The notes under the pieces: generated by a model
Seen by the model: the letters and a program-made list of their open reading frames with translations, nothing else
What the model was told of the DNA's origin: nothing
Database searches by the model: none
Translations under genes and position numbers: made by a program
Shown: piece after piece, positions 1 to 9,014 of the stretch
Layout: the number at the start of each line of letters is the position of its first letter
Position numbering within the stretch: position 1 is the stretch's first letter
Source of the DNA: Symbiodinium natans
Lineage: Eukaryota > Sar > Dinophyceae > Suessiales > Symbiodiniaceae
DNA: 64,000 nucleotides
Reading direction: 5' to 3'
Assembly (NCBI GenBank): GCA_905221605.1
Contig: CAJNDS010000140.1
Span: 12,501 to 76,500 of the forward strand

Positions 1-151
1 GCCTTAGGAACGAGCAGGAAGCCCCCCAAATCTCAAAAAGTTGGGAGATGGGCAGGAACCTAAGGGGTATATGAGCCCTAAACCCCCCCCCGCCCCCCCA
101 ACCCGTTAAGGGTTCATTTCCCTCCCCCCCCCCCCCCCACCCTTTTCACCA

Positions 152-331
152 ATGCTGCCCAGGAACTTGGTCAACTTGTCCACATCACTGCACCGCCTGG
201 CAAAGCTCTCGGTGAACACGCCGCACAGCGATGCCATGCTGCGCCAGTCGCCCGTCATGAAGCTGCCTCTTGGCAAGTACAGAGCGAAGAAGATCACCAC
301 GAAATTCTCCAACACGTTCAGAGTAGATTAG
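152..331 (+). CDS. Exon-like open segment, frame uncertain
   Basis: After a C-rich tract there is a pyrimidine/AG acceptor (AG at about 160-161). The segment to 331 is open in more than one plus frame: an ATG-led 59-codon reading ends at TAG 329-331. The minus strand is also open. Base composition is balanced and unlike the flanking CCCTAAA DNA, so a coding exon is plausible, but strand and frame cannot be settled. No family recognised. Confidence 0.22.
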   Translation: MLPRNLVNLSTSLHRLAKLSVNTPHSDAMLRQSPVMKLPLGKYRAKKITTKFSNTFRVD

Positions 332-814
332 TTTAATTAATATACTAAAAGCAATAATGCCATAGAGTGACTTATTGATATACTGACCATAACATCACAA
401 GACTTCGGGTCTAAGACCTGAAGCCCTAAAGCCCCAAACCCGTGATGAGACGAGATGCATAGCCTTGCGACGCTTTCCTGTGGCTAGCTGCCCGGCAAAC
501 AAGCCCTAACCGCTAAACCAGGGTTCCCCAGTATCTAAGGTTGGAACAACGGGCCAGTGGTGTGGTTCCTCACCCTTTTGTAGGGGTTATATAACAGGGG
601 ACCCAAATTGAGAGAAATGGCCCAGAGACCTCGCCAGCCTTGTGCGAGAGTGAGCGTCGAAACCCCATCGCGCACGCCGCACGCGGCGCGGCCCTTAGAT
701 CATGTAGCAGAAGCTCTAAACCCTAGACCCTAAACCCCAAACCCCGAACCCCAAACCCTGAACCCTAAACCCCAAACTCCCCCAAACCCCCTACTCCCAA
801 CCTGCCCATACCAG

Positions 815-899
815 GCTCCTGGCAGGTATTGCTGGGGCCTTCCAGGCGATGGACCAGGATTTGTCTCTCCCCCAGTCCCTGTGGCTCAGCTGCTCTTAG
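815..899 (+). CDS. Exon-like segment ending at a telomeric tract
   Basis: An AG|G acceptor at 813-814 is followed by 28 open codons plus one base (Gly/Pro-rich, containing PGRYCWGLPGDGPGF). The segment stops exactly where GTTTAGGG repeats begin at 900, giving a GT donor of telomeric sequence. Function unknown. The exon is inferred from frame and boundaries only. Confidence 0.28.
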
Positions 900-1389
900 G
901 TTTAGGGTTTAGGGTTTAGGGCTTAGGGTTTAGGGTTTAGGGTTTGGGGTCCCCGAACCTTAAACTGAACTTGGGTTTACACCCTCTTCCCCCCCCTCCC
1001 CAAGTGCCTTAGCCACACCGTTCCTCTGGGAGAAGAGTCGTTGCTACCCAACAGCTCCCTGAACTGTTGAGGTCTTGGGTTTCTTAGTCTCTTGCTGTAC
1101 AAAACAGGAGTCTCCCCAAACCCTAAACCCTAATCCCTAAACCCGAAGCCCTACACCCTAAACCCTACACCCTAAACCCTAAACCCTAAACCCTAAACCT
1201 TGGCCTTGTGCGAGTGTGAGAGCCGAAGCCCTAAACAAAAGAGGGCACGGGCTTTCGGGCATCCAGTTTGACAAGCAATGTTTGGGTTCTCGGTTGTTAT
1301 GGATTAGTGGTTAAATCTAAGGGTTGTTGGTTGAATTTAACAGTTTTTTTTTGAAGTTAGGGAGCGTTGCTTAGCTGTAGGGGTTATTG

Positions 1390-2095
1390 GTTGCTGGGGG
1401 GAGACCCTAAATCCTACAGACCCCAAACCTTAAGCCCTAAATTGTAAACCTTAAAGCCAAAACCTTAAACCTTAAGCACCTCAAACCCTAAACCTTATAA
1501 GCCCGAAACCTTTAACCTTAAACAACTTAAACCCTAAACCTTAAACACCTTGAACCCTAAACCTTAAACAACTTAAACCTTAACCCCTAAACCTTATAAA
1601 CCGTAGACCTTAAGCACCCTTACAAACCTTAAGCTAAACCTTAAACCGCAGACCTTAAACACTGCAAACCTTAAAATCCTAATCCTTAAAAACCTAAAAC
1701 TTAAACTACTCTTAGACCGTAACCCTAAACCCTTGAACCCTAGAGCTTAAACACCTTCAACCTTTAACCCTAAACCGCCTAAACCTTATCCCCTTATCCT
1801 TCAACCCTAAACCTTATAAGCCGGAAACCTTGAGCCTTAAGCAACTTCAACCCTAAACCTTAAACACCTTGAACCCTAAACCTTAAACACATCAAACGTG
1901 AACCCCTAAGCTTGAAAAACCTTAAACCCTAAACCTTTTAAACCTTAAGCCCTAAACCTTTTAACGCCTTAAAACCGCGAACCCTACTCCTCAAATACCT
2001 TAAACCTGAACCCCTAAACCTTATAAACCCTAAACCATAAACCTTGTAAACCTTAAGCCCTAAAGCTTAAACACCTTAGCCCTTAAACCCTAGGG
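1390..2095. repeat. Degenerate telomere-like array (AAACCTTAAACC type)
   Basis: About 700 bp built from diverged CCCTAAA-like units, mainly AAACCTTAAAC, CCTTAAACAC and ACCTTATAAAC, with no clean heptamer register. I see no gene in it. It looks like an old telomeric array eroded by point mutation, or a related satellite. Clean CCCTAAA tracts just upstream (1120-1198) give a contrast in age. Confidence 0.7.
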
Positions 2096-2541
2096 AGACA
2101 AAGGGAGGAACCCGGCAACAGTCCTCAGAATGTCGGCTCCTTAAATGATTTGAGAACCCCAACAGTAGACTGTTTGGGGAATAATAAAGAATCAAAACTA
2201 GACATATAGAGAGAGAGTACATACATTTCGAATAACCCAAAACCCTGCACCTCCAAAACAGCCAAGGAGTAACATCACCTGGTCCTTGGCCACGCTGCTC
2301 GGCTCCCAAGTATCCTTACGGCAGGGGCCCTGTGCGGGCTTAGGGTTGGGGTTTGGGGTACCTTAGGGTTTAGGGTTTAGGTTTAGGGTTTAGGTTTAGG
2401 GTTTAGGGTTTAGGGTTTAGGTTTAGGGTTTAGGGTTAGGGTTTAGCGTTTAGGTTTAGGGTTTAGGGTTTAAATAGTCCTTTTCGGGCAAGGTACCCTT
2501 TCGTTCCTCGGGTGTGGGGAGCATCAAAAGCCCCACGCAAG

Positions 2542-2610
2542 GCTCCGCATCGTCGACTTCCGCGTGCTCGAGCTTGCAGGCACTTTAGCCGTGACCAACA
2601 TGAAGGACCG
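2542..2610 (+). CDS. Exon with histone-fold-like peptide (tentative)
   Basis: Acceptor CGCAAG|G, then 22 codons in one open frame containing RVLELAGTLAVTNMKD, and a donor GTTTAGG at 2611 that is the start of a telomeric tract. The peptide recalls the VLELAGNAARDNKK stretch of histone H2A, but only about 15 residues can be compared and the family is not secure. The last 14 bp (CCAACATGAAGGAC, 2595-2608) recur at 2798-2811 on the far side of the interval, like a target-site duplication. Confidence 0.35.
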
Positions 2611-2811
2611 GTTTAGGGTTCAGGGTTTAGGGTTGGGTTTAGGGTTATTACAATCCCTATTAAGGGCTGTTAGTATAAGGGGACCGGTTCGCTTAGGGTT
2701 TAGGGGAGTTAGGATATTAGGGGTACCTTATTGGGGTCCTCATTATAAGAGATCCCTACTATTTAAGGGGACTAAATTAGGGTCCCCTCTTGAAACCCCA
2801 ACATGAAGGAC
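2595..2811 (+). mobile_element. Interval bounded by a 14-bp exon duplication
   Basis: CCAACATGAAGGAC occurs at both ends. Between the copies are a short TTTAGGG tract, a piece resembling family D (2647-2690) and a family N piece (TTGGGGTCC...AGGGTCCCC, 2731-2786). This is what a composite insertion into an exon with target-site duplication would look like. No transposase is present. Confidence 0.4.
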
Positions 2812-3081
2812 ATGTTCGCTTGAAGTTTCCCCCTTCTATTAGCGCTCCTTAACCCTGTGAAGGGTATAGGGTTGGGGTTGGGGGTTTAGATTTAAGGTTT
2901 AGGCTTTAGGGTTTAGGGCAGAAGGACTTCAGGGTGTAGGGTAGGGCCCCCTCAATGTCCTGAAGCCCTCACTGAAACCTCGCAACTCTCAATCCTCTTA
3001 AAGCCCCGAAATCCCCCAACTCAATCCTAGACCCACTTCCACCGCCTGTTTAGGGCTTAGGGTTTAGGGTTGAGGGCCCCG

Positions 3082-3186
3082 TGGGAGGACCCAAAAAGTA
3101 GAACCCCCCAAATCGTACCCTGCACTACTATTGGGTCATTTTTAGGAACCCTTAAAGGGGATCTACTTTGTTTGGATCCTCCCAGG
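3082..3186. mobile_element. Inverted-repeat element (GGGAGGAYCCAAA termini)
   Basis: The left end GTGGGAGGACCCAAAAAGTAGA is mirrored by TCTACTTTGTTTGGATCCTCCC at the right end, giving imperfect terminal inverted repeats on a core of about 100 bp with no coding capacity. Only one copy was noticed. Confidence 0.45.
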
Positions 3187-3333
3187 GCCGGGGCATAGAT
3201 GCAAGCCTCTGCGGGGACGTAAAAGCTTTCCCGAAATCCTTAAGTCCTAAACCCTAAACCCCATAACCCTAAACCCTAAATCCCGCAACCCTAAACCCTA
3301 CAACCCTAAACCCCACAACCCTAAATCCTCGAG

Positions 3334-3421
3334 GACTTTAAAGCTTTCGAGCTCGCCTCACTTCTCTGGTCCTTTGCCAAGCTCGGGACGGCAGAGACTA
3401 TGGCACCTGTAGAGACCCGGC
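3334..3421 (+). CDS. Helical-repeat (HPR-like) exon
   Basis: Acceptor CTCGAG|G followed by 29 codons plus one base, with donor GTGGGATTAGG at 3422. The peptide contains FELASLLWSFAKLGT, which matches the core of heptatricopeptide (HPR) alpha-helical repeats found in organellar RNA-binding proteins, often with a RAP domain. The same motif type recurs in the gene at 6.3-9.9 kb, but this exon lies 3 kb upstream and I cannot show that it is the same transcript. Confidence 0.45.
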
Positions 3422-3677
3422 GTGGGATTAGGGTTGAGGGGTTTAGGGGTTGAGGGGTTTAGGGGTTGAGGGGTTTAGGGGTTGAGGGGTTTAGGGGTTT
3501 AGGGGTTTAGGGGCTTAGGGTTTGGGGTTTGGGGTTTAGGGTTTTAGGGGTTTCGGGGCTTAGGGTTTCATATGTGTTCTCTAGTTTTCTGGTCGGACAG
3601 TGTGGCTTGCATTCCCAGCCGACTCCCCAAGCCCGGATGCCAAAAGGGTTTAGGGTATAGGGTTTAGGGGTTTGAGG

Positions 3678-3785
3678 TTGGGATGCTCCAGGACTCCGCT
3701 TATACCTAACAGTCCTTAGTAGGCATGAGAATGGGGTACTATAATCCCTATGAAGGACTGTTTGTATTAAGGGGGAACGTCCCAA
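3678..3785. mobile_element. Family D inverted-repeat element
   Basis: The left end TTGGGATGCTCC and AACAGTCCTTAGTA are mirrored by AAGGACTGTTTGTATTAAGG and GGGAACGTCCCAA. Consensus ends of the family are TTGGGATGTTCCCCC...GGGGGAACATCCCAA, with an inner palindrome around AACAGTCCTTAATAGGGAT. The length of about 108 bp is typical for the window, and there is no coding capacity. Confidence 0.7.
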
Positions 3786-4020
3786 GTATGAAGGGTTTAG
3801 GGTTTCGGGCCCTGGGGTTGGGGTGTAGGGGGGATTTGGCGTTGGGCAAGGGCGCACTTGGCTTTTGTTTCTTTCTCGCTTTTGCTGTTGTGGGGGCGCG
3901 CAGCCTTCAGTCCAGTTCTGGCTTTGGGTTTAGCATGGGCCCTGTTGAAGTGCCTAGATTTTCAGCGATCAAGAAACAAAGGCCCCGAAACCCACGTAAA
4001 GCTTGCCAACTCAAAGCGAG

Positions 4021-4092
4021 ATGGCGGCGCAAGACATCCCTGCAGCTGAAATCCCCAAAGTCGACATCCCGAACGAAAGCCCCAAGCCCTAA
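4021..4092 (+). CDS. Possible first exon or short ORF with ATG
   Basis: ATG in context GCGAGATGGCG opens 23 codons (MAAQDIPAAEIPKVDIPNES...) that read like natural protein. The TAA is formed by the CCCTAAA unit at 4087-4093, so the real exon may stop just before, for example at a GC donor (AA|GCCCTAAACC). Other frames here are also open, so the assignment is moderate. Function unknown. Confidence 0.35.
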   Translation: MAAQDIPAAEIPKVDIPNESPKP

Positions 4093-4819
4093 ACCCTCGC
4101 ACCAAGCACCCACCAGCCTTGAACAACAACTCCCCCACCTGCAAGCACTAAGAAGCCTATGAAATCATTGCGGCCCCGAAGCCCAAACTCCTGAACCCCG
4201 ATCCCCTCCCCGAAAAAGAGGAGAGGAAGCCTTGCATGTGAGAGATTTCCTAGGTTGGACCCCTCTTTCGGGCCGCCACCGGCCGCCTTATGCCCTTCGG
4301 CATTCTTTTCTTGGCTTTGAAACGGCTCAGGGCTGAGGGTCTAGAGTGTGTTGCAAGAGCTTTAAGGGGATTTCGCACCTCCCCCGGAAGCCCCGCCAAA
4401 GAATATAGCCCCCCAGCTCTGTCAAATTACATCACATGGCCCGTACTGTTTGGCGGATGAAGGTGAGTTTCATTTCGCAGTGGTGGTTCTTGAACCATGA
4501 GCCTGCAAGCATCTGCAGTAGAAAGATGAGGCTTCAGACTTCGTGGTTGACAGTAAGGTTTTGGTCTCATAGGCTGAGCCCCAGTGGCCTGTTCGGAGCT
4601 CCATTCCGACACGGCCCATGCCGCGTGCACCCGAAAAGAGGCCGGCAAGTGTCTCTTGCAAGTAGGGTTTAGGCTTAGGGTTTAGGGTTTAGGGTTTAGG
4701 GTTTAGGCCAGACTCCTTAAGCTTGAACTTTTACCAGGGTTTAAGGTATCTAGGGGGGGGTATAATCAGAACCTCACAGGTGCTGAACCGTGTAACCCCC
4801 CCCGAAGCATTACCTACCA

Positions 4820-4915
4820 TTTGCTTAAGAACCCCAAAAGAGCAAAATTCTACGAATCCCTATTTTACCCTTAGTAAGGAAGAACTTCTTTATTTTTTCG
4901 CGGTTCTTAAGCAAC
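4820..4915. mobile_element. Family G inverted-repeat element
   Basis: The ends TTTGCTTAAGAACCCC and GGTTCTTAAGCAA are inverted repeats, and the core has CCCTATTTTACCCTTA. The same ends occur at 13128, 14676, 14966, 34151, 38238 and 47791. GC just inside the left end and AG just outside the right end would allow excision as a GC-AG intron. Confidence 0.65.
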
Positions 4916-5219
4916 TAGTAGTTGCTGCACAACCCCTAAACCCCAAACCCTAAACCCTAATCCCTAAACCCTAAACCCTAAACCTCGAGGTCTTGCGTGC
5001 CTGGTGCCGGCTTCCGAAGCCTTGCCACAGCGGCGTGGGCTTTTGCCACGGCCAAGCAGGCCGAGAGCAAAGGGTTTAGGGTTTGGGGTTTAGGGTTTAG
5101 GGTTTAGGGTTTCGGGTGTAGGGCTTAGGGTTTAGGGTCGTCTTCTTGATGAATACGAATCAACTACCAATCGCTTCAACTCAAGATGTAACGGTTACGA
5201 ACTGGGGGTTTCCGATAAT

Positions 5220-5345
5220 ACTACCTTTTTTTTTTTGGGGGGGGGGGGGTTCCTAAAGTAAGGATTATACTCTTTTTTTTGGGGGGGGGGGGGGGGGGCG
5301 GGGTATATGACCCTTCTGGGGGGGGTTCCTATAATATGGATTATA
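5220..5345. repeat. Two T(n)G(n) tracts
   Basis: Runs of T followed by long G runs (5227-5250 and 5273-5300), each followed by GGTTCCTAWAGTAAGGATTATACT, form a short tandem duplication. The right arms of several family G copies show the same T-run/G-run structure, so this may be a decayed copy. Confidence 0.5.
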
Positions 5346-5561
5346 CTTTTTTGGGGGGTATATGAAGGGTACTCCTATTTGGGGACATGCCCAAATGGCA
5401 ACTTCTTAGGGCTCCGGGAGGGGCCAGTGAGGGTGGGGAGGGTAGGGGTGGGAGGGGTTTAGGGATTGTACACGGGACCCTGAATCCTGAACCCCACCCA
5501 AAAAAGCCGAACCCCACTGTTCCGAAAGTCTGGGTCTTGACCCCAAGCCTCAACTCGCCAG

Positions 5562-5758
5562 GCGAGTCAGCGCCTCTTCCGGGCGATTGCCAAAGAGGTG
5601 CAGACATGCCTGCCCACAGCGAACAGCCAGGACTCACAGATTGTTTTGTTTGGCTTTCGGCACAAGGGGGTGGGTCAAAGAAGCAAAGGCCGATTGAAGT
5701 GGTTTCGTTGAACAACAGCAACAAAGAGAAAAGAGAAAAGCCTCATGGGCGCATGTAG
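5562..5758 (+). CDS. Exon-like segment, hydrophilic C-terminus
   Basis: Acceptor CGCCAG|G followed by an open frame to a TAG at 5756-5758. It encodes a mixed sequence ending in a Lys/Glu-rich stretch (NNSNKEKREKPHGRM). Composition contrasts with the surrounding telomeric and poly-G DNA. No domain recognised; it may be a terminal exon. Confidence 0.35.
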
Positions 5759-5884
5759 ACAATTTGTTCAGCCCAACAGGAACTGGCCAACATCGATCCT
5801 TCATTGCAGCCAGCAATGCTTCCAAGTTGTTTTGTGCTGAGTATCTTGCTTTCTGGTGGTATTCTTCCCGAAGCCCTACCCTTA

Positions 5885-6355
5885 AGGCCTAAACCCCTAA
5901 ACCCTACACCCAAAAAAACCCTACAACCCTAAAACCCTAAAGCCTTAAAACCCTAAAACCCCAAAACCCTAAAACCCTAAACCCCTAAAATCCTAAAGCC
6001 CCTAAACCCCTAAACCCCTAAGCCTAGGCCAAACTCCAGGTCTGGGGCACAACCCCTAAACCCTAGACCCTACAACCCTAAAACGCTAAAACCCTAAACC
6101 CCTAAGCCAGCCAAACTCCAGGTCTGGGCCTAACCCTACACCCCTAAACCCTAAACCCTAAAACCCCTAAAAACACTCAAACCCTAAACCCCTAAACCCC
6201 TAAACCCCTAAGCCAAAGTCCAGGTCTGGGCCTAACCCTACACCCCTAAACCCTAAACCCTAAACCCTAAACCCTAAACCCTAAACCCTAAATAAACCCC
6301 AAACCCCAAACCCCAAACCCTACCTCGGAGTTCTATCGGCCCCCCTAAGCCTAAG
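5885..6355. repeat. CCCTAAA array with four copies of an exon edge
   Basis: CCCTAAA and CCCTAAAA units alternate with three copies of about 20 bp resembling CCAAACTCCAGGTCTGGGCC (near 6022, 6112 and 6206). The fourth copy, at 6356-6377, is the beginning of the adjacent coding exon. Telomeric repeat plus exon edge has thus been multiplied together, by tandem duplication or repeated break repair. Confidence 0.65.
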
Positions 6356-6468
6356 CCAATCTCCAGGTCTGGGCCTACGGCACCGTAGGGCACCGCGATG
6401 ACCAGCTCTTCAAGATGATCGCGGCAGAGTGCGTGCCGCGCCTTGAGGAGTTCAAGACCCAGGAGATG
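6356..6468 (+). CDS. HPR/RAP-type gene, first recognised exon
   Basis: Acceptor CTAAG|CC, 37 codons after a two-base phase, and donor GTCTAGC at 6469. The peptide (NLQVWAYGTVGHRDDQLFK, then MIAAECVPRLEEFKTQEM) is a textbook HPR unit: a WA(Y/F) helix, a DxxLFxxIA helix, then RLxxFxxQE. HPR proteins are alpha-solenoids that bind organellar RNA. It lies about 0.9 kb upstream of the next exon, across a CT-rich stretch. The repeat-family call is by eye from known consensus features. Confidence 0.6.
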
Positions 6469-6899
6469 GTCTAGCTGTTCAGGGTTTCGGGTTTAGGGTT
6501 TTGGGTTTTGGGTTTGGGGTGTGGGGTTTGGGGTTTAGGGTTTGGGGTTTGGGGTTTTGGGTTACTTTGTCATAGTTGGCTAGCATTTGCATTTTTTCAG
6601 GGTACTTAAACCCAAGAAGGAATAGAAATTTAAAGTTTTTAATACTATCCCAACCAGGAACTAGTTTAGGGTTTAGGGTTTAGGCAAAAAGGGGTTTAGG
6701 ACTTATAGGGCTAAATGGGGTCTCCAAGCCGCGAATCAAAATGCTTGCTTCTCCATCTGCTTGCCCATGTCGATCCGCATCTTTTTTGTTTATCCTATCT
6801 TTTCATTTTGCAGCTCTCCTTTTCCAGCCCTCGGTGTGTTGCTTTTTGTTTGTCATTGGCCGTGTGTAGATGTTTATCTATGTCATATCTGGTTCTTTC

Positions 6900-7430
6900 T
6901 ACCTCGTCTTTAGGTGGCTCTTTCTCTCTCTCTCTCTCCTATTTGCTGTCGAAATATATGTATCTCTCTCGCTCTCTCTCGCTCTCTCTTTCTGTCTATC
7001 TGCCTGCTTGTCTTTCTATTATCCGTGCGCTCTGTCTGTCTCTACTAAATGAAAATGTACAGCTGTTTGAATCTTGTATTTCTCTCCAGCCACCCTTTGT
7101 GGATGTATCAAAACTAAGATTTGCTCATGAATCTGTCGGTCGATCTTTTCACCAGCTCGCTCTGAATGTCTCTCTCTCTCTCTCTCCATCTCACTCTGCT
7201 GCGCTGTCGATCTATGCACTGTACCTGTCTATCACTATCTTTGTGTGCGTCCTGTTCCTATCCCTACATTCTCTCTCGCTCTCTCTCACTCTCCTTCTCT
7301 CTCTCTCTCTCTCTCCCTCTTCCTCCTAGGTTTGTCTATAAGTACCGATCTATCTATCGGTGTGTCTCCCGCTTTCCCGGCGCTGTCTCTCTGCCGGTCT
7401 GCTCTCTCTACCTCCCCCTCGCGCGGCACA
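6900..7430 (+). repeat. Pyrimidine-rich (CT)n stretch, probably intronic
   Basis: Runs of TCTC/CTCT fill this stretch. A 204-codon ORF through it is almost all Ser/Leu and reflects the composition. It ends in a strong polypyrimidine/AG (CTCCCCCTCGCGCGGCACAG at 7431), consistent with the 3' part of an intron before the exon that follows. Confidence 0.55.
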
Positions 7431-7431
7431 G

Positions 7432-7594
7432 GCAGACAGTGAGATAGGCAGGTATATCCATCGACGCATATCCCTTATGAGCCCTTATGCCTGTACCTAT
7501 AAGAATAAACAAACACATATACCCACATCATATCTTCTGATATCTGGGCCCCAGCGCAACCACTCAAACGGGGGAAGAGCACCAGCACCTGCAC
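7432..7594 (+). CDS. HPR/RAP-type gene, exon before family A intron
   Basis: Open in the frame that joins the next exon. The start is uncertain: acceptors at 7431 or at 7555 (GGGCCCCAG) both work. It ends ...GGRAPAPA with the donor reading GACTTGG (a GA donor) at 7595. Splicing 7595-7717 joins C+AA to give Gln and keeps the frame. Low-complexity linker rather than a repeat unit. Confidence 0.35.
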
Positions 7595-7717
7595 GACTTG
7601 GTAGCCCAGTGACACCCTTGACCCTTATTCTTTTTTGGGTTCTGGGTTCCCTTTACAAAGTAACCAACCCAAAAAAAGAGGGTGCCCTTAGTATGATATG
7701 GTACTTGGGCTACCAAG
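7595..7717 (+). mobile_element. Family A introner-like element (GA-AG intron)
   Basis: Terminal inverted repeats CTTGGTAGCCC...GGGCTACCAAG (7597-7717) with the internal pair ACCCTTATTC.../...GAGGGTGCCCTTA. Taken as an intron it starts GA and ends AG, and its removal leaves the reading frame intact. Five other copies or partial copies occur in the window. Confidence 0.6.
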
Positions 7718-7845
7718 AAGAGCAAGCAAACTCTGTTCGCATGCCTTTGGTAGCAGCTCCTGCCTTGCAGGAGCTCTCCAACACCTTCTGGGGCTTTGCA
7801 AGCAATGACTTCTACCATGAAGCATTCTTCCACAAGGCCCGACCC
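7718..7845 (+). CDS. HPR/RAP-type gene exon
   Basis: 42 complete codons after a two-base phase, containing ALQELSNTFWGFASNDFYHE, a clear HPR-type helix (LSNTxWGFA). It ends at CCC 7845, directly against GTTTAGG repeats, and reading on would hit TAG within two codons. Phase 0 at the 3' end matches phase 0 of the exon at 7929. Confidence 0.6.
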
Positions 7846-7928
7846 GTTTAGGGTTTAGGGTTTAGGGTTTAGGGTTTAGGGTTTAGGGTTTAGGGTTTAG
7901 GGTTTAGGGTTTAGGGTTTAGGGTTTAG
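7846..7928 (+). repeat. Intron made only of telomeric repeat
   Basis: 83 bp = (GTTTAGG)11 + GTTTAG with no other base. It starts GT and ends AG, lies between two coding segments that are both phase 0, and introduces a stop if retained. As far as sequence can show, this is a complete telomeric-repeat intron. Confidence 0.65.
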
Positions 7929-8066
7929 GGGGAGAGAAGCCGCCCTCTTGTAGCAGAAAGCGCCCGATGTGCAGACCGCTGCTTGACCTGCTTTGAATCC
8001 CCGAAGGCCTTGATCCTCGCAAGGGGGATGCAGCTGCAGCCACAGCACGTAGCCAACATCCTATGG
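7929..8066 (+). CDS. HPR/RAP-type gene exon
   Basis: 46 codons, phase 0 at both ends, starting GGG GAG after TTTAG. It contains ALILARGMQLQPQHVANILW, an HPR helix that continues in the next exon as AAARLQ. The 3' end is placed at TGG|GCTGCT because joining to 8173 restores NILWAAARLQ, which fits the repeat consensus. Confidence 0.6.
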
Positions 8067-8172
8067 GCTGCTAGTAGTAGGCCTTTGGGACATTTTTATA
8101 TTTTCTCTTCTTGGCTTTAAGAGGATCATCTTCAGGAATATTTTTTCAGAGGGTTTTTAAGGGCCATCCGAG
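8067..8172 (+). mobile_element. Family E introner-like element (GC-AG intron) with target duplication
   Basis: GCTGCT at 8067-8072 is repeated at 8173-8178 directly after the terminal AG. Between them is the family E body (GCCTTTGGGACATTTT...GAGGATCATCTTCAGGAATA...AAGGGCCATCC). Splicing GC...AG removes the element plus one target copy and restores the frame. Confidence 0.6.
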
Positions 8173-8239
8173 GCTGCTGCCAGACTGCAGCGGAAGCACC
8201 CGGCAGCCAAACAAGCTGTTGCTTGGGTGGTTTGGAGAA
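8173..8239 (+). CDS. HPR/RAP-type gene exon
   Basis: 22 codons plus one base: AAARLQRKHPAAKQAVAWVV and on. It continues the helical repeat from 7929-8066. Donor GTTTTCG at 8240 is chosen because it pairs in phase with the acceptor GGGCACAG at 8323; the frame runs into TGA at about 8296 otherwise. Confidence 0.45.
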
Positions 8240-8323
8240 GTTTTCGTAGCGAGTACATGTTTCAGTTTGCGTGTAAGGAAATCATAAGGACATGAAGAGC
8301 TACCCCTTCTTGGCCGGGCACAG

Positions 8324-8386
8324 ATGTGAATTTTTTCGGTAGTAGGCGACCGAAACCGGACGCACAAGCCCTTCAAGAACCTATTT
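8324..8386 (+). CDS. HPR/RAP-type gene exon
   Basis: Two phase bases, 20 codons (FFGSRRPKPDAQALQEPI at the end) and one base. It ends ATT T|GTTTAGG, so its donor is the first unit of a telomeric tract. The joined codon T+GT is Cys and the next exon continues open. Confidence 0.5.
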
Positions 8387-8476
8387 GTTTAGGGTTTAGG
8401 GTTTAGGGTTTAGGGTTTAGGGTTTAGGGTTTAGGGTTTAGGGTTTAGGGTTTAGGGTTTAGGGTTTAGCGTTTAG
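8387..8476 (+). repeat. Second intron made only of telomeric repeat
   Basis: 90 bp = (GTTTAGG)12 + GTTTAG, with one substitution (TTTAGCG at 8466-8472). It has GT start and AG end, flanked by coding sequence whose phases (1 and 2) are compatible. Same design as 7846-7928, half a kilobase away in the same gene. Confidence 0.65.
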
Positions 8477-8641
8477 GTTGCGCACCCGAGGCTATGGACA
8501 TGATTCCGGGCTGCCTGCCCTTTATCACATCTTTCAAACCTCAGGAGGTGGCCTCCACGGCCCACGCTGTAGCGAAAATCTTTTCCGCCGAGGCAGACGC
8601 GTACGATCTCTCTGCGCCACCTCAGATTCCTTTGCAACTAG
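8477..8641 (+). CDS. HPR/RAP-type gene exon
   Basis: Starts AG|GT TGC GCA and encodes CLPFITSFKPQEVASTAHAV, a clear HPR unit (FKPQEVASTAxAxA). The 3' end is uncertain: GA at 8642 or GC at 8633 are both possible, and only the latter is in phase with the exon at 8843. The following 200 bp carry A-like pieces and no clear exon. Confidence 0.55.
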
Positions 8642-8842
8642 GATGCCCCTTATTCCCTTTTTTTGGGGGCTAGGTTCCCTTATAAACCCCTTTTAAGCAA
8701 AAAAGGGTACCCTTACTTAGCCAATAGTTGAACTTTAAACTTTTTGGGTGTCCTTATCTAAATTTAGTAGGAATAGTAAAGTATAACCTTTTTTATTTCC
8801 CTTGGCTCTTGGCGAAGTAAGGCAAATCTCCATGTTTTTTAG

Positions 8843-9014
8843 CGCCATTACGCCCTGGTGCCAAGAGCACATCACCATGTTCTCCGACCAGTCTTTAGCA
8901 AACATCGTCTCTTCTTTTGGCATGCTACGAATCCATCTCCACCCCTCGCTACTGGCTGTTGTGGAGCAGCAAGTTCTGGCCAGACTGAAGGCATCCGACC
9001 ATGCTGCGCTCGTG
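8843..9014 (+). CDS. HPR/RAP-type gene exon
   Basis: Acceptor GTTTTTTAG|C, 57 codons, donor GTGTCTTAGG. It encodes MFSDQSLANIVSSFGMLRIH and LLAVVEQQVLARLKASDHAA, two helices of an HPR unit (FSxQSLANIxxSFG). Phase 0 at the 3' end matches the exon at 9166. Confidence 0.6.

Noticed and set aside
6715-7329. 204-codon plus-strand ORF
   Set aside because: Almost entirely Ser/Leu from CT repeats; better read as an intronic polypyrimidine stretch.
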